This document shows positions 1 to 8,635 of a stretch of DNA of 64,000 nt, one piece after another. The notes beneath the pieces are model-generated. The model worked only from the letters and a program-made list of their open reading frames with translations. It was not told the origin of the DNA and ran no database searches. Numbering within the stretch: position 1 is the stretch's first letter; each line of letters begins with the position of its first letter. Source of the DNA: CAZAKZ01 sp964485695 (GTDB taxonomy: Bacteria; Planctomycetota; JAFGQW01); assembly GCA_964485695.1 (NCBI GenBank), contig CAZAKZ010000005.1, positions 23,681 through 87,680 of the forward strand, in the 5' to 3' direction. A program made the translations under genes and the position numbers.

Positions 1-1578
1 CAGAAATCGGGGATCGTGGTTCGCCTCACCCGCGGGGGCCGGATCCAGGGCCGGGTCACGGACGGGGATGGAAAGCCCGTGAACAAGGCCGGCGTGGCTC
101 TCCGGGAGGGCCTCCCTCTCAGAGGCCGTATTTTTCACTGCGTCCGGAACAGGGTCTTCACGAGACCGGACGGCCGGTACGACATCGAGGGCGTTCCGGC
201 CGGCACCTATACCCTGAGTGTCCTGCCGCCGGGCGTGTTCGCCACGGGTGGCTCTTCGCTCATGGGGATGATATCCTCTCCCGTCCTCGTGTCTGAGGGC
301 GTAATGACCACAGCAGATGTGGTCCTCCCTCGGGGGACCGTCATCTCGGGCCGCGTCATGGACACTGAAGGCCGGCCGGTGCTGGATGCCCTCGTCAAGG
401 CCAGCCTCAGGAAACCCGGCAGAGGAGGATCCAGATTCCGCCTGTCTCCCCCCTGCGACCGCACGGTCCTGACCGATGCCGGCGGATCCTTCCGGCTGGA
501 AGGCCTTGGCACTCAAGGGCGAGTCTACAACTTGACCGTGCAGAAGTACGGGTTCGCAGCAGCGTTCGAACCGGATGTGTTCCCGGGCGGTCCCGAGGTT
601 CGGGTCACCTTGATCCGGTACAGGAAGCTCGAGGGGAGGGTGATCTACGCATCCACGGGCAAGCCGGCGCAGGATTTCTGGATCGGGCCCTCGCGCATCC
701 TCAAGGCCGGAGAAGTCGCGAGGAAGGGCTGGTTCAACCGGTATTTCGACTTTCCTCCATATGCTTACCGGGGCCATTTCGAGGACCGGGAAGGCCGGTT
801 CATGGTGTGGCTCGAGCCGGGCGCGTACTGGCTCCAGGCCCGCACCGAGGACGGCCAACGCTCGGACCGCCGAAAGGTCCACGTGCCCGCGGCCGGCGAC
901 TTGCCGGAGGTGGAGCTCCGGGTGTGGCCGGCCGCCTCGCTCAGGGGCCAGGTCCACACCGATCAGAATGAACTGATCCGATCCGCGCAGTTGATCGTCT
1001 ACGACCTCGGTTCAAAGCCGGTGAAATCCGTGAACGGAGTCACCCCGGATTCCGAAGGGCACTTCATCATCGCTGCACTCCCCCCCGGGACCTTCCTGGT
1101 CTACGCCCGGGCCACGGACCTGGACGGGAAGCGCCGGGCCATCACCAGGAAGGTCACACTCCAGGTGGGTTCCGACGCCAGACTGGATCTGCCCGTGGCG
1201 CTTCCTGCAGACGTTCAGATGGTTGTCACCGGGGAAAACCGCAAGCCCCTGGACAAAGCCCGGGTGGAGGTCGGGCGGACGGACGGCGCGCCCATGGTCC
1301 TCGACCTGAGCCGGAAACGGTTGATCAGGGACCTGATGTTGAAGTGGCAAGAACACAAGACGCGATTCAAGACCCTGGAGGAGGCCCAGAAGGCGCGCAA
1401 GGCCGCCCTGCGCCGCCTGAACGTCACCGGCCAGGACGGGAGACTTGCCCCCTGGTCCCTCCTTCCCGGTGACTACGTCATCGAGGCGACCGCTCCGGGG
1501 TACAAGACCTGGAAGAAGACCATGCGCATCGCCTCCGGCGCCGGGCAGACGATCCAGATCCGGCTGAAGAAGGAGTGA
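1..1578 (+). CDS. Carboxypeptidase regulatory-like repeat protein, 5' truncated
   Basis: The reading frame is open to the first base of the window, so the true start and any signal peptide lie upstream; 525 residues are visible. At least five beta-sandwich repeats of the carboxypeptidase-regulatory (CarboxypepD_reg/CNA-B-like) kind can be seen. Each opens with a G-x-V-x-x-x-x-G-x-P-V pattern, for example GRVTDGDGKPV near the start and GRVMDTEGRPV about 115 residues in, and each contains a G-x-Y-x-L strand. No catalytic motif is present. In this family such repeats build extracellular or periplasmic adhesive or structural rods, so a surface role is inferred. The last 60 residues are Lys/Arg-rich and helical before a final repeat. 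The gene ends in a region of nested inverted repeats and appears unconnected to the VWA lipoprotein downstream. Confidence 0.7.
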   Translation, partial: QKSGIVVRLTRGGRIQGRVTDGDGKPVNKAGVALREGLPLRGRIFHCVRNRVFTRPDGRYDIEGVPAGTYTLSVLPPGVFATGGSSLMGMISSPVLVSEGVMTTADVVLPRGTVISGRVMDTEGRPVLDALVKASLRKPGRGGSRFRLSPPCDRTVLTDAGGSFRLEGLGTQGRVYNLTVQKYGFAAAFEPDVFPGGPEVRVTLIRYRKLEGRVIYASTGKPAQDFWIGPSRILKAGEVARKGWFNRYFDFPPYAYRGHFEDREGRFMVWLEPGAYWLQARTEDGQRSDRRKVHVPAAGDLPEVELRVWPAASLRGQVHTDQNELIRSAQLIVYDLGSKPVKSVNGVTPDSEGHFIIAALPPGTFLVYARATDLDGKRRAITRKVTLQVGSDARLDLPVALPADVQMVVTGENRKPLDKARVEVGRTDGAPMVLDLSRKRLIRDLMLKWQEHKTRFKTLEEAQKARKAALRRLNVTGQDGRLAPWSLLPGDYVIEATAPGYKTWKKTMRIASGAGQTIQIRLKKE

Positions 1579-1602
1579 ACACCCCTACTATCTCACGCCT
1601 TC

Positions 1603-1674
1603 TTTTTAGCTCAAATCTATTTGGAGGCCGTGAGGTGCCTCACGAAACGAAAATTGCTCGATTTGAGCTAAAAA
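1603..1674. repeat. 15-bp perfect inverted repeat with nested hairpin
   Basis: TTTTTAGCTCAAATC at 1603-1617 is the exact reverse complement of GATTTGAGCTAAAAA at 1660-1674. The 42-base loop contains a second hairpin, GTGAGG-TG-CCTCAC (1630-1643). The T-run comes before the stem and the A-run after it on both strands, which is the wrong order for an intrinsic terminator. It looks more like a cruciform or a small non-autonomous element. Confidence 0.75.
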
Positions 1675-1688
1675 TCCATCGTCAGATC

Positions 1689-1716
1689 GCCGGCGTCTGC
1701 AATTGCCGACGCCGGC
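1689..1716. repeat. 28-bp near-perfect palindrome
   Basis: Arms GCCGGCGTC (1689-1697) and GACGCCGGC (1708-1716) flank GCAATTGC (1699-1706), itself a palindrome, with one mismatched pair. No U-tract follows. It may be an operator or an RNA hairpin in the 454-bp intergenic stretch between the first two genes. The rest of that stretch (1717-2032) holds only an AT-rich patch around 1732-1750 that could carry a promoter. Confidence 0.6.
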
Positions 1717-2032
1717 CCGCGAGGAAGTTCGTAATATATTATTATCACATTAGTTACGTCACTCTTTCTGCCGGACATGATTTCCATCTCCAGTTTGCTG
1801 TTGCGGCCCTACCGCGTCTGGTCTATGTTGGGGCTGCCGCAAAGACCGATTGCAGCAAAAGGGCGGTTGCAATCCTGCTGATTTCTTGCGCATGGAGTTC
1901 GTACTGTCCTGGCGAGCCGGGCGGATCGCCGGACCTCCGCACCCCCCACCCGGGGACCCGATCCCGGCCCGGAGGTCGTCCGCATTTTTGATCTGCTCGC
2001 TCGCGTCATGCACCGGAACAGGATCGTGACCG

Positions 2033-4282
2033 ATGGCTCATCCATTCAAGAATGCCGCAATCGTATCGGCACTCGTGCTCGCGTTCATCATGCTCCAGGG
2101 CTGCTCCGGCGGCGGGGGCGGCGGGGGTTCGGGCGCCCAGCCGTACGTGAACACCCTGAACATCGAGGTCCTCTCCCGGAAGGTGACGTGGCTGACGCCA
2201 CCCCGGGGCAAGGGAGAGACCGAGGTGGTGGTCCAGTTCATCGTCCGAACCCTGTCGGGCGAACCCGTCGCCCTCGACGAGGTGGACGTCACCCTGCTCG
2301 TAGACGACAAGCCCATCGACCCCGAGTCCGTCCTCAGCCAGAATGCCACGCCGCTTACGTCCAACATCCGCTACGGCCTGGTCCTGGACGCCAGCCCCTC
2401 CATGGTGACCCCGGAGCGCACGCCGTTCGAGAAACTCAAGTCCGGCGCCGCCGCCAGCGTCCAGGAACTCCAGGCCATCTGGTCCGGAAACGCGGGAACG
2501 GTGGACTGGAACTTCACCTGGTTCAGCGACGTGATCAGCATGCCCTTCGGTAACGACTTGAAATCCTCCCACATCCTTCAGATCCCGGAACCCCGGCCCG
2601 GCGAGTTCACCAAGCTCCACGCCGCCGTGCACCACATGGCGCTGCTGATGAAGGACGAATACGACGGCAAGGTGTCAGCGTTCGGCAAGAGGGATCACCA
2701 CGTCATGCTGGTCTTCACGGACGGCCGGGACAACTGGAGCATGACCGACAACACCTACCTCTCCCCCACCATGGGCGTCCTGGGCGGGGGCGTCTTCTAC
2801 CAGACGTTCGGATATCAGCCCATCACCCTGAACGACGCGCGGGACGCCATCAATGCGCACCCCAGGCTCAAGGTCCACGTCATCGGGGTGGGAAATGACA
2901 TCCACGAGAAGGACCTGAAGGTTCTTTCAGGCGAAAACGACAAGATCCGCATCGCGGCCGGCCGGGTCGGCCAGTTCATGCGGGGCGACACCGCGGACAT
3001 TCCTGCCCTGTTCAAGGACATCACCAAGGAATTCACCTCCATCCAGACGCACGGGGCAAAGATGCCGCTCCAGGGCAAGAACTACGAGTTCAAGGTCATC
3101 GTGGCGCTGAAGGAGCATCCGGGCCAGCGGGGGGAATTCCAGTTCAAGTTCAGGACCGGAGATCCGGAGTACGGCGTCACGCCCCGGGCCCCGGAAATCC
3201 TCTCGACACCCGTGGAGACATCCATTGTCGGGGTGAGATACGACTATCAGATCGAGGTGGATGCCTCACCCGAAGCGCAGGTCAAGGTGACCTTGCCGGC
3301 GCAGAACGGGTGGTTGAACTACAATCCGTCCACCCGCACCCTCTGGGGGATCCCGGGTCCCGAGCACGTGGGAAGGTCCTGGGAAATCGAGGTCGAGGCC
3401 TCCAACGGAGAATCCCCCAATGCCGTCCAGAAATTCTCCATCGACGTCCACCTCGACTGGATTCCCGGGGCATCGGGAACGACGAATACCCTGAATGCCG
3501 TCTGGGGTATGACCCCCCAGGACATCCTCACCGTGGGGGACGGCGCCACGATCCTGAGGAACGATGCCTCCGGCTGGAAACCCATGACGATCCACGCCAC
3601 CACCAGGAATCTGAAGGGCATCCACGGCTCCTCCCTGCAGAACGTCTATTCCACCGGAGAGGGGGACATCCTCCGTCTCGCGGGAACATCCTGGCACAAG
3701 GTCCTCACCGGGTATGCCATGGACTTCAACGACGTCTGGACGTCCTACTCCGGTGACGCCCTCATCGTCGGTGAAGGGGGGACGATCCTGAAATACAACG
3801 GCTCCTACTGGGAGTTCATGAACTCCGGAACGCAGAGTCCCCTGAACCGGATCTGGGGGCCCACCAACAACAGCGTCTTCGTGGTCGGCAGCGGCGGGGT
3901 GATCCTGCACTGGGACGGCTTGTCCTGGACCCGGATGATCTCGGGCACCCTGAACGACCTCCACGATGTCTGGGGTTCCATGGAAGACGAACGAACCGTC
4001 GTGGCTGTCGGGGCCAAGGGCACGATCCTGCGCTTTGAGGACAACCGCTGGAAGCGAATGCAGTCGGGTGTGACCCAGGATCTCCGGGGTGTCTGGGGTA
4101 CATCCGGGAAGGACATCTTCGCCGTCGGCAGCTGGGGCACGATCCTGCACTACGACGGAATCTCCTGGAAGGAGATGGCATCCGGAACCCTGAACAACCT
4201 CCTGGACGTGTGGGGTTTCAATGCCCGCCAGGTCCTTGCGGTCGGTAGCGGCGGATTGATCCTGGAATACACCGTCCGGTAA
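2033..4282 (+). CDS. VWA-domain lipoprotein with VWG-repeat beta-propeller
   Basis: A 749-residue lipoprotein. The N-terminus has a hydrophobic signal ending in the lipobox LQGC, followed by a poly-Gly linker. A von Willebrand A domain follows, with its metal-binding DxSxS motif at Asp119 (DASPS) and a VFTDGRD segment. Residues about 385-480 resemble a cadherin/putative-Ig (He_PIG) module. From about residue 485 to the end there are six or seven repeats of about 43 residues with the pattern VWG-x(5-8)-AVG-x-x-GTILH-x-DG-x-x-W, which should close into a beta-propeller. The protein should face the periplasm or cell surface and bind ligands; no enzyme motif is visible. VWG-repeat propellers are common in myxobacterial and planctomycete secreted proteins. 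The start codon has only a weak upstream AGGA. The gene converges with the oxidoreductase operon 18 bp downstream. Confidence 0.8.
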   Translation: MAHPFKNAAIVSALVLAFIMLQGCSGGGGGGGSGAQPYVNTLNIEVLSRKVTWLTPPRGKGETEVVVQFIVRTLSGEPVALDEVDVTLLVDDKPIDPESVLSQNATPLTSNIRYGLVLDASPSMVTPERTPFEKLKSGAAASVQELQAIWSGNAGTVDWNFTWFSDVISMPFGNDLKSSHILQIPEPRPGEFTKLHAAVHHMALLMKDEYDGKVSAFGKRDHHVMLVFTDGRDNWSMTDNTYLSPTMGVLGGGVFYQTFGYQPITLNDARDAINAHPRLKVHVIGVGNDIHEKDLKVLSGENDKIRIAAGRVGQFMRGDTADIPALFKDITKEFTSIQTHGAKMPLQGKNYEFKVIVALKEHPGQRGEFQFKFRTGDPEYGVTPRAPEILSTPVETSIVGVRYDYQIEVDASPEAQVKVTLPAQNGWLNYNPSTRTLWGIPGPEHVGRSWEIEVEASNGESPNAVQKFSIDVHLDWIPGASGTTNTLNAVWGMTPQDILTVGDGATILRNDASGWKPMTIHATTRNLKGIHGSSLQNVYSTGEGDILRLAGTSWHKVLTGYAMDFNDVWTSYSGDALIVGEGGTILKYNGSYWEFMNSGTQSPLNRIWGPTNNSVFVVGSGGVILHWDGLSWTRMISGTLNDLHDVWGSMEDERTVVAVGAKGTILRFEDNRWKRMQSGVTQDLRGVWGTSGKDIFAVGSWGTILHYDGISWKEMASGTLNNLLDVWGFNARQVLAVGSGGLILEYTVR

Positions 4283-4300
4283 CCCGGGTTCCCGGAGCGA

Positions 4301-5368
4301 TCAGGACGCCTCGAGCTGTTTCCGGATGGCCTGGAGGACCTCTTCCGGCGAGGGCACGATCCCCCCGGCCCGGCCGTAGAATCCCACGGGTTTCCGGCCC
4401 TCCACGGCCAGCTTGACGTCCTCCACCATCTGGCCCATGCTCATCTCGATGCTGATGACCGTCTTGACGGAGTCCCGGCAGGCGGCGCTCTTCACCGCCT
4501 CATAGGGGAAGGGGTAGAGCGAGATCGGCCGCACCAGCCCCACCTTCACCCCCTCGGCGGCCAGGTCGTCGATGGCGGTCTTGCAGATCCGACTCATGGT
4601 GCCGTAGCTCACCACCAGGATCTCATAGTCACCGTCCAGGTGCCAATCTTCCCACCGCTTCTCGTTCTCGGTGATCTTGCGGTATTTTTCAGCCAGGACT
4701 TGGTTCAGCTCGTCGCACAGGAGCGGATCCAGGTAGAGGGTCTTGATCAGGTGGGGGTCGCGGCCCTTGGCGCCGTCGGCCACCCACGAGGACTTGTCCA
4801 CGTTCCGGGGTTCATAGTTCTCCGGAAACTCCACGGGCTCCATCATCTGGCCGATGAGGCCGTCGCCGATGACGATGACCGGGTTTCGATACTGGTCGGC
4901 CAGATCGAAGGCGTCCATGGTCAGGTCCACCGCCTCCTGGATGGTGGACGGAGCCAGCACGATGATCCGGTAGTCCCCGTGGCCGCCGCCCTTGGTGGCC
5001 TGGAAGTAGTCGGACTGCGCCGGAAGGATGCCCCCCAGGCCGGGGCCGGACCGGACGATGTTGACGAATACGGCCGGAAGCTGGGCGGCGGTGATGTAGG
5101 AGATGCCCTCCTGCATCAGGCTGATGCCCGGGGAGGACGAGGTGGTGAACACGCGCGCTCCGGTGGACGCCGCCCCGAAGATCATGTTCACGGCGCCGAT
5201 CTCGCTCTCGGCCTGGAGAAAGGCCCCACCGGCCTCGGGCATCCTGCGGGCCAGGTATTCCGCCACCTCGGTCTGGGGGGTGATGGGGTAGCAGAAGTAT
5301 CCCTCGCAGCCCGCCGCGATGGCGGCCTCTCCGATGGCCTCCGCCCCCTTCAAGAGTTTCTTTGCCAT
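4301..5368 (-). CDS. vorB: 2-oxoacid:ferredoxin oxidoreductase alpha subunit, VorB/KorA-like
   Basis: A 355-residue alpha subunit of the pyruvate/2-oxoacid:ferredoxin oxidoreductase superfamily. It opens with the typical G-x-x-A segment and YPITPQTEVAEYL, and carries the conserved LQAESEIGAVNM, TSSSPGISLMQEG and VNIVRSGPGLGG blocks of the pyrimidine-binding/domain II fold. The family decarboxylates 2-oxoacids oxidatively to acyl-CoA, passing electrons to ferredoxin. Length and motifs match branched-chain (VorB) or 2-oxoglutarate (KorA) forms better than PorA, but the substrate cannot be fixed from sequence alone. It is the last gene of a minus-strand operon after the ferredoxin-beta fusion (6009-6980) and the gamma subunit (5451-5999), so all subunits are present. 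The complex is cytoplasmic. Confidence 0.85.
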   Translation of the reverse strand: MAKKLLKGAEAIGEAAIAAGCEGYFCYPITPQTEVAEYLARRMPEAGGAFLQAESEIGAVNMIFGAASTGARVFTTSSSPGISLMQEGISYITAAQLPAVFVNIVRSGPGLGGILPAQSDYFQATKGGGHGDYRIIVLAPSTIQEAVDLTMDAFDLADQYRNPVIVIGDGLIGQMMEPVEFPENYEPRNVDKSSWVADGAKGRDPHLIKTLYLDPLLCDELNQVLAEKYRKITENEKRWEDWHLDGDYEILVVSYGTMSRICKTAIDDLAAEGVKVGLVRPISLYPFPYEAVKSAACRDSVKTVISIEMSMGQMVEDVKLAVEGRKPVGFYGRAGGIVPSPEEVLQAIRKQLEAS

Positions 5369-5450
5369 GGTACTTTCTCAATAACCTGCCCGGCTCCATC
5401 AGCCGTGGTTTCCAGTTCATTCCGTTCTGAGTGCACGCCCCTCCACCGGC

Positions 5451-5999
5451 TCAAGCCACCTTCCCTCCGGCCGCCACCTCGGCCCCTCGCTCCAGGGCCT
5501 GGAGATTGATCGGCACCAGCTTCGCTTTCTTGGCGAACTCCGTTTCCACGGCCAAGCGCACGAGGTCGAAGTCGATGAGGCCGCACCGGGCGGCAAAAGC
5601 CCCCAGAGCCACGATGTTGGCCACGCGGCTGTTTCCCAGGTCGTTGGCGATCTCGTTGCAGGGAACGCGGAGTTCGTCGATGTCCTCCCGGCCCGCTCCG
5701 ACCTTGATCAACGAGCTGTTGACCAGGCAGATCCCGCTGGGTCTCATCTTCGGCGCGAATTTTTCCAGAGACGGCCGGTTCATGGCCACCAGATGAGAGG
5801 GCGATGCGATGATGGGCGACCCGATGGGCCGCTCGGAGAAGACCACCGTGCAATAGGCCGTTCCTCCCCGCATCTCCGGGCCGTAGGAAGGAATCCAAGC
5901 CACCTCCAGCTTTGCTTCGAGAGCCGCTTCGGCCAGGATCTTTCCGCTCAGCATGATCCCCTGACCGCCGAACCCTGCGAACATCACTTCAGACTGCAT
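5451..5999 (-). CDS. 2-oxoacid:ferredoxin oxidoreductase gamma subunit
   Basis: A 182-residue gamma/domain III subunit. GFGGQG at residues 9-14 is the signature of this family, followed by the conserved PSYGPEMRGG block that closes over CoA. In the family this subunit completes the CoA-binding part of the 2-oxoacid:ferredoxin oxidoreductase. The ATG lies 9 bp from the stop of the upstream ferredoxin-beta fusion, and 82 bp separate it from the alpha subunit, so the three genes should be one transcription unit. The gene order fusion-gamma-alpha is compact and has no separate ferredoxin gene. Length is normal for the family. Confidence 0.87.
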   Translation of the reverse strand: MQSEVMFAGFGGQGIMLSGKILAEAALEAKLEVAWIPSYGPEMRGGTAYCTVVFSERPIGSPIIASPSHLVAMNRPSLEKFAPKMRPSGICLVNSSLIKVGAGREDIDELRVPCNEIANDLGNSRVANIVALGAFAARCGLIDFDLVRLAVETEFAKKAKLVPINLQALERGAEVAAGGKVA

Positions 6000-6008
6000 C
6001 GGTTCCTC

Positions 6009-6980
6009 CTAGGCTTCCGCATCCTCGGGGGTCTTGAACTCTCCGAGGGGGTAATAGGGCATCATTTTATCTTGCAGGAACTTGAAGGCCTCCTCGCTGG
6101 ATACGCCCCAGTTCGTCGGGCAGGTGGAGAGGACCTCGACCAGGGAGAAGCATTTCTTTTCCACCTGGTAGGTGAACGCCTTCTTGATGGCTTTCTTGGC
6201 CTTCATGATGTTCTTGGGTGTATCCACCGCGGTCCGGGCGATGTATCCGGGCGTCTGCAACGTCGCCAGCATCTCCGCCACCCGGATCGGGAAGCCCACG
6301 TCCTCCACGTCACGACCGCCCGGGCAGGTGGTCGTCACCTGTCCGGGCAGGGTGGTCGGGGCCATCTGGCCGCCGGTCATGCCGTAGACGGCGTTGTTGA
6401 CGAAGATGGTGGTGAACTTCTCACCACGGTTGGCTGCATGGAGGATCTCGTTGGTGCCAATGGAAGCCAGGTCGCCGTCCCCCTGGTAGGTGAAGACGAT
6501 CGTATCGGGCCGCACCCGCTTGATGCCGGTGGCGAAGGCGGGGGCGCGGCCGTGGGCGGCCTCGAGGAAATCACAGTTGAAGTAGTTGTAGATGAGCACC
6601 GTGCATCCCACGGGAGCGATGCCGACCACTTTTTCCCGCAGATCGAGTTCGTCCAGGACCTGGGCGATGAGGAGATGAATGACGCCGTGGGTGCACCCGG
6701 GACAGTAGTGGGTGGGCGTGGCGGCCAATGATTCCGGCCTCTTGAACACCTGCTTTTCCTCGCTGCTCCCCTTGGGCTCCTTGAAGACTTCGAGAGCCAC
6801 ATCCGGGCAGGTCATGGCACACATGCTGCAGCCGGTACAGCGATCCGGATCCGCGGCCTCGGCCGGGAAATACCCCTTGACGTTGATGTCCTTCGACATG
6901 GCCAGCACCTGTCTGGGACATGCCAGGACACAGTTCCCGCACCCCTTGCATCGATCTCGGTCAATGGTAACGCTTGACAT
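6009..6980 (-). CDS. Fused ferredoxin (delta) and TPP-binding beta subunit
   Basis: A 323-residue fusion. Residues 1-60 hold two 4Fe-4S motifs: C11/C14/C17/C21 and C48/C51/C54/C58, the second of each run followed by Pro. A short linker leads to the beta subunit: CPGC at 93-96, the thiamine-diphosphate motif GDGD at 167-170 with its partner NN at 195-196, and MTGGQ. In most organisms delta (ferredoxin) and beta are separate genes, so here electron relay and TPP centre are covalently joined. The chosen ATG (6980) follows GAGGAG by five bases; an in-frame ATG at 6995 would add five residues and lies before that Shine-Dalgarno. It is the first subunit gene, with the P-loop gene 44 bp upstream. 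Confidence 0.85.
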   Translation of the reverse strand: MSSVTIDRDRCKGCGNCVLACPRQVLAMSKDINVKGYFPAEAADPDRCTGCSMCAMTCPDVALEVFKEPKGSSEEKQVFKRPESLAATPTHYCPGCTHGVIHLLIAQVLDELDLREKVVGIAPVGCTVLIYNYFNCDFLEAAHGRAPAFATGIKRVRPDTIVFTYQGDGDLASIGTNEILHAANRGEKFTTIFVNNAVYGMTGGQMAPTTLPGQVTTTCPGGRDVEDVGFPIRVAEMLATLQTPGYIARTAVDTPKNIMKAKKAIKKAFTYQVEKKCFSLVEVLSTCPTNWGVSSEEAFKFLQDKMMPYYPLGEFKTPEDAEA

Positions 6981-7024
6981 CTTCTCTCCTCGCAACCGGC
7001 CGCAGGGACCGATTCAGGATACAA

Positions 7025-7765
7025 TCAGGAAACAAGGAAATTCTGACTTCCCGGCTTTTTCCGCCTCTTCCAGGGCGGCAAGAGCTGGCGCGTGATGGGA
7101 AGAACCGGGCAGTCGAACTCCCGTGGCTCCAGTTCGTTCATGAGTCTATCTTCACAGGTGATGAACTTCAGTGAGACGCCCAGCACCCGGGCGACCTCCT
7201 TCGCATATTCGTGGCCCTGGCGGATCGTCTCCACGTCGGTGCTGTCCATGAGATGGGTGTTGCCCACCACCCCGGTGACCTTGACCCGGGCCGCCTTCTC
7301 GATCATCCGGGTGATCCGCTCGGTGTCCCCCGCCGTCTCGGTGAAGGGCCGCATGGCGTTCACCACCTGGACCATGTCGTGGGGAACCGCCTGGATCACG
7401 GGCTGGAGGCTGCCGAGGACCGTGGCCCCCACGTCGTCCCCCCCCACGTCCAGGAGGGTGATGCCCTGTTTTCCATCCGGTGTCTTTTCCTGTGTCTTTT
7501 CGATGGCACCCCGGATCTGGGGCACCACGATGGGCAGTTCGGACTGGGCCAGGGCCCCCTCCGGCACGATCACCTCGATGCCCTTCGATTCCAGGATCTC
7601 CCGGACCTCCCGGCTCCGGAAATAGGGATTCACCAGGTCCAGGTCGGCGACGCGAACGGGAATCCCGGTCGCCCGCCGGTGGACGGCGAAGTTGACCGCC
7701 ACCTCGGTCTTCCCGCAGCCGTAGTTGCCGATGAAAAAAACGACCGGTTCGAGCTGAATATCCAT
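7025..7765 (-). CDS. P-loop ATP-binding protein of the MinD/CobB type
   Basis: A 246-residue protein with Walker A GNYGCGKT at residues 13-20 and a Walker B-like ITLLDVGGDD. The fold resembles the CobQ/CobB/MinD/ParA group of P-loop NTPases. It starts from the ATG at 7765; the longer frame to 7900 would add a non-family extension. It is directly upstream of the 2-oxoacid oxidoreductase genes, in the same orientation and 44 bp away, so a role in maturation or control of that enzyme is plausible, but this is inference from position. No membrane segment or DNA-binding motif is seen. The C-terminus is basic (PPWKRRKKPG). The exact function is unknown. Confidence 0.65.
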   Translation of the reverse strand: MDIQLEPVVFFIGNYGCGKTEVAVNFAVHRRATGIPVRVADLDLVNPYFRSREVREILESKGIEVIVPEGALAQSELPIVVPQIRGAIEKTQEKTPDGKQGITLLDVGGDDVGATVLGSLQPVIQAVPHDMVQVVNAMRPFTETAGDTERITRMIEKAARVKVTGVVGNTHLMDSTDVETIRQGHEYAKEVARVLGVSLKFITCEDRLMNELEPREFDCPVLPITRQLLPPWKRRKKPGSQNFLVS

Positions 7766-7924
7766 GGTTGCCCGGAAACTCGGAAAACCCTCGGCCGTCG
7801 AGGGGTAGGGTTCGGAATAATTATGACTCTCGCGGAACTTACTCACTGGAAAATGACACACAAATGTAGTGTATAGCGGGACTTGACTCCAGCGATCCAC
7901 GACAAAAAGTCCGCACGCCCCCGC

Positions 7925-8635
7925 TCACACCCCGGCTGTGAATCTGTAGCCGATGCCCCTTTCCGTGATAAAGTAGCGCGGGTTCTCGGGATCGGCCTCG
8001 AACCGGTTGCGCAGGCGCCGGATGTAGCCTTCCAGGGTGCGCGAGGAGGGATAGACCTCGTGGCCCCACACCCGGTCCAGGATCTCCTCGCGCGTGACCA
8101 CCTCGTCTTCGCGGTCCAGGAGGGTCTTGAAGATCATGGCCTCCTTCTCGGACAAGGACAGTGCCTCCCCGTCCCACGACCGCCCCCGAAAGGTGCGGAA
8201 GTTGAACTCGTTCTCACCGAACCGGATCACGGCTCCGGGCCTGGAAGCGTCGCCTTCCCCGTTCCTGCGCCTCAGGATGGCGGATACCCGGAGGAGGAGC
8301 TCACGCAGGTTGAAGGGCTTGGTCAGGTAGTCGTCCCCCCCCACCTGGAGGCCCAGGATGCGGTCGTCCACGGAGCCGCGCGCGGTGAGAAAGAGTACGG
8401 GCACCGTTTCTCCTTCCCCCCGGAGGGTTTCGCACACGGTGATGCCGTCCATCTCGGGGAGCATCACGTCGAGAATCACGAGGTCGTAGTCCCCTTCCCG
8501 GATCCTCTCCAGGCCGGCGAGGCCGTCGGAGGCCAGGTCCACCACGTAGCCCTCGGCCTCGAGGTTTTCGCGGATGCCCTCGGCCAGGGTGACCTCGTCC
8601 TCGATGATCAGGATGCGGTGGTGGAGGTGGATCAC
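7925..8635 (-). CDS. OmpR/PhoB-family response regulator
   Basis: A 236-residue response regulator. Receiver domain: acidic pair E12/D13, phosphoacceptor Asp56 in VILDVMLPEMDG, T84 and K106 (YLTKPF). The C-terminal winged helix (about residues 140-235) has the OmpR-family ERGIGYRF ending. The GTG start at 8635 overlaps the stop of the sensor kinase by four bases (GTGA), so the pair is translationally coupled. The more upstream ATG would overlap the kinase by 31 bp and lengthen the protein before the first beta strand. Being last in the hemA-C-B-L operon suggests a link to heme or redox state, which is inference. The regulated genes cannot be read from the sequence. Confidence 0.88.
   Translation of the reverse strand: MIHLHHRILIIEDEVTLAEGIRENLEAEGYVVDLASDGLAGLERIREGDYDLVILDVMLPEMDGITVCETLRGEGETVPVLFLTARGSVDDRILGLQVGGDDYLTKPFNLRELLLRVSAILRRRNGEGDASRPGAVIRFGENEFNFRTFRGRSWDGEALSLSEKEAMIFKTLLDREDEVVTREEILDRVWGHEVYPSSRTLEGYIRRLRNRFEADPENPRYFITERGIGYRFTAGV

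Noticed and set aside
1603..1674. Intrinsic terminator of the first gene
   Set aside because: The T-run precedes the stem and the A-run follows it, the opposite of a terminator on either strand.
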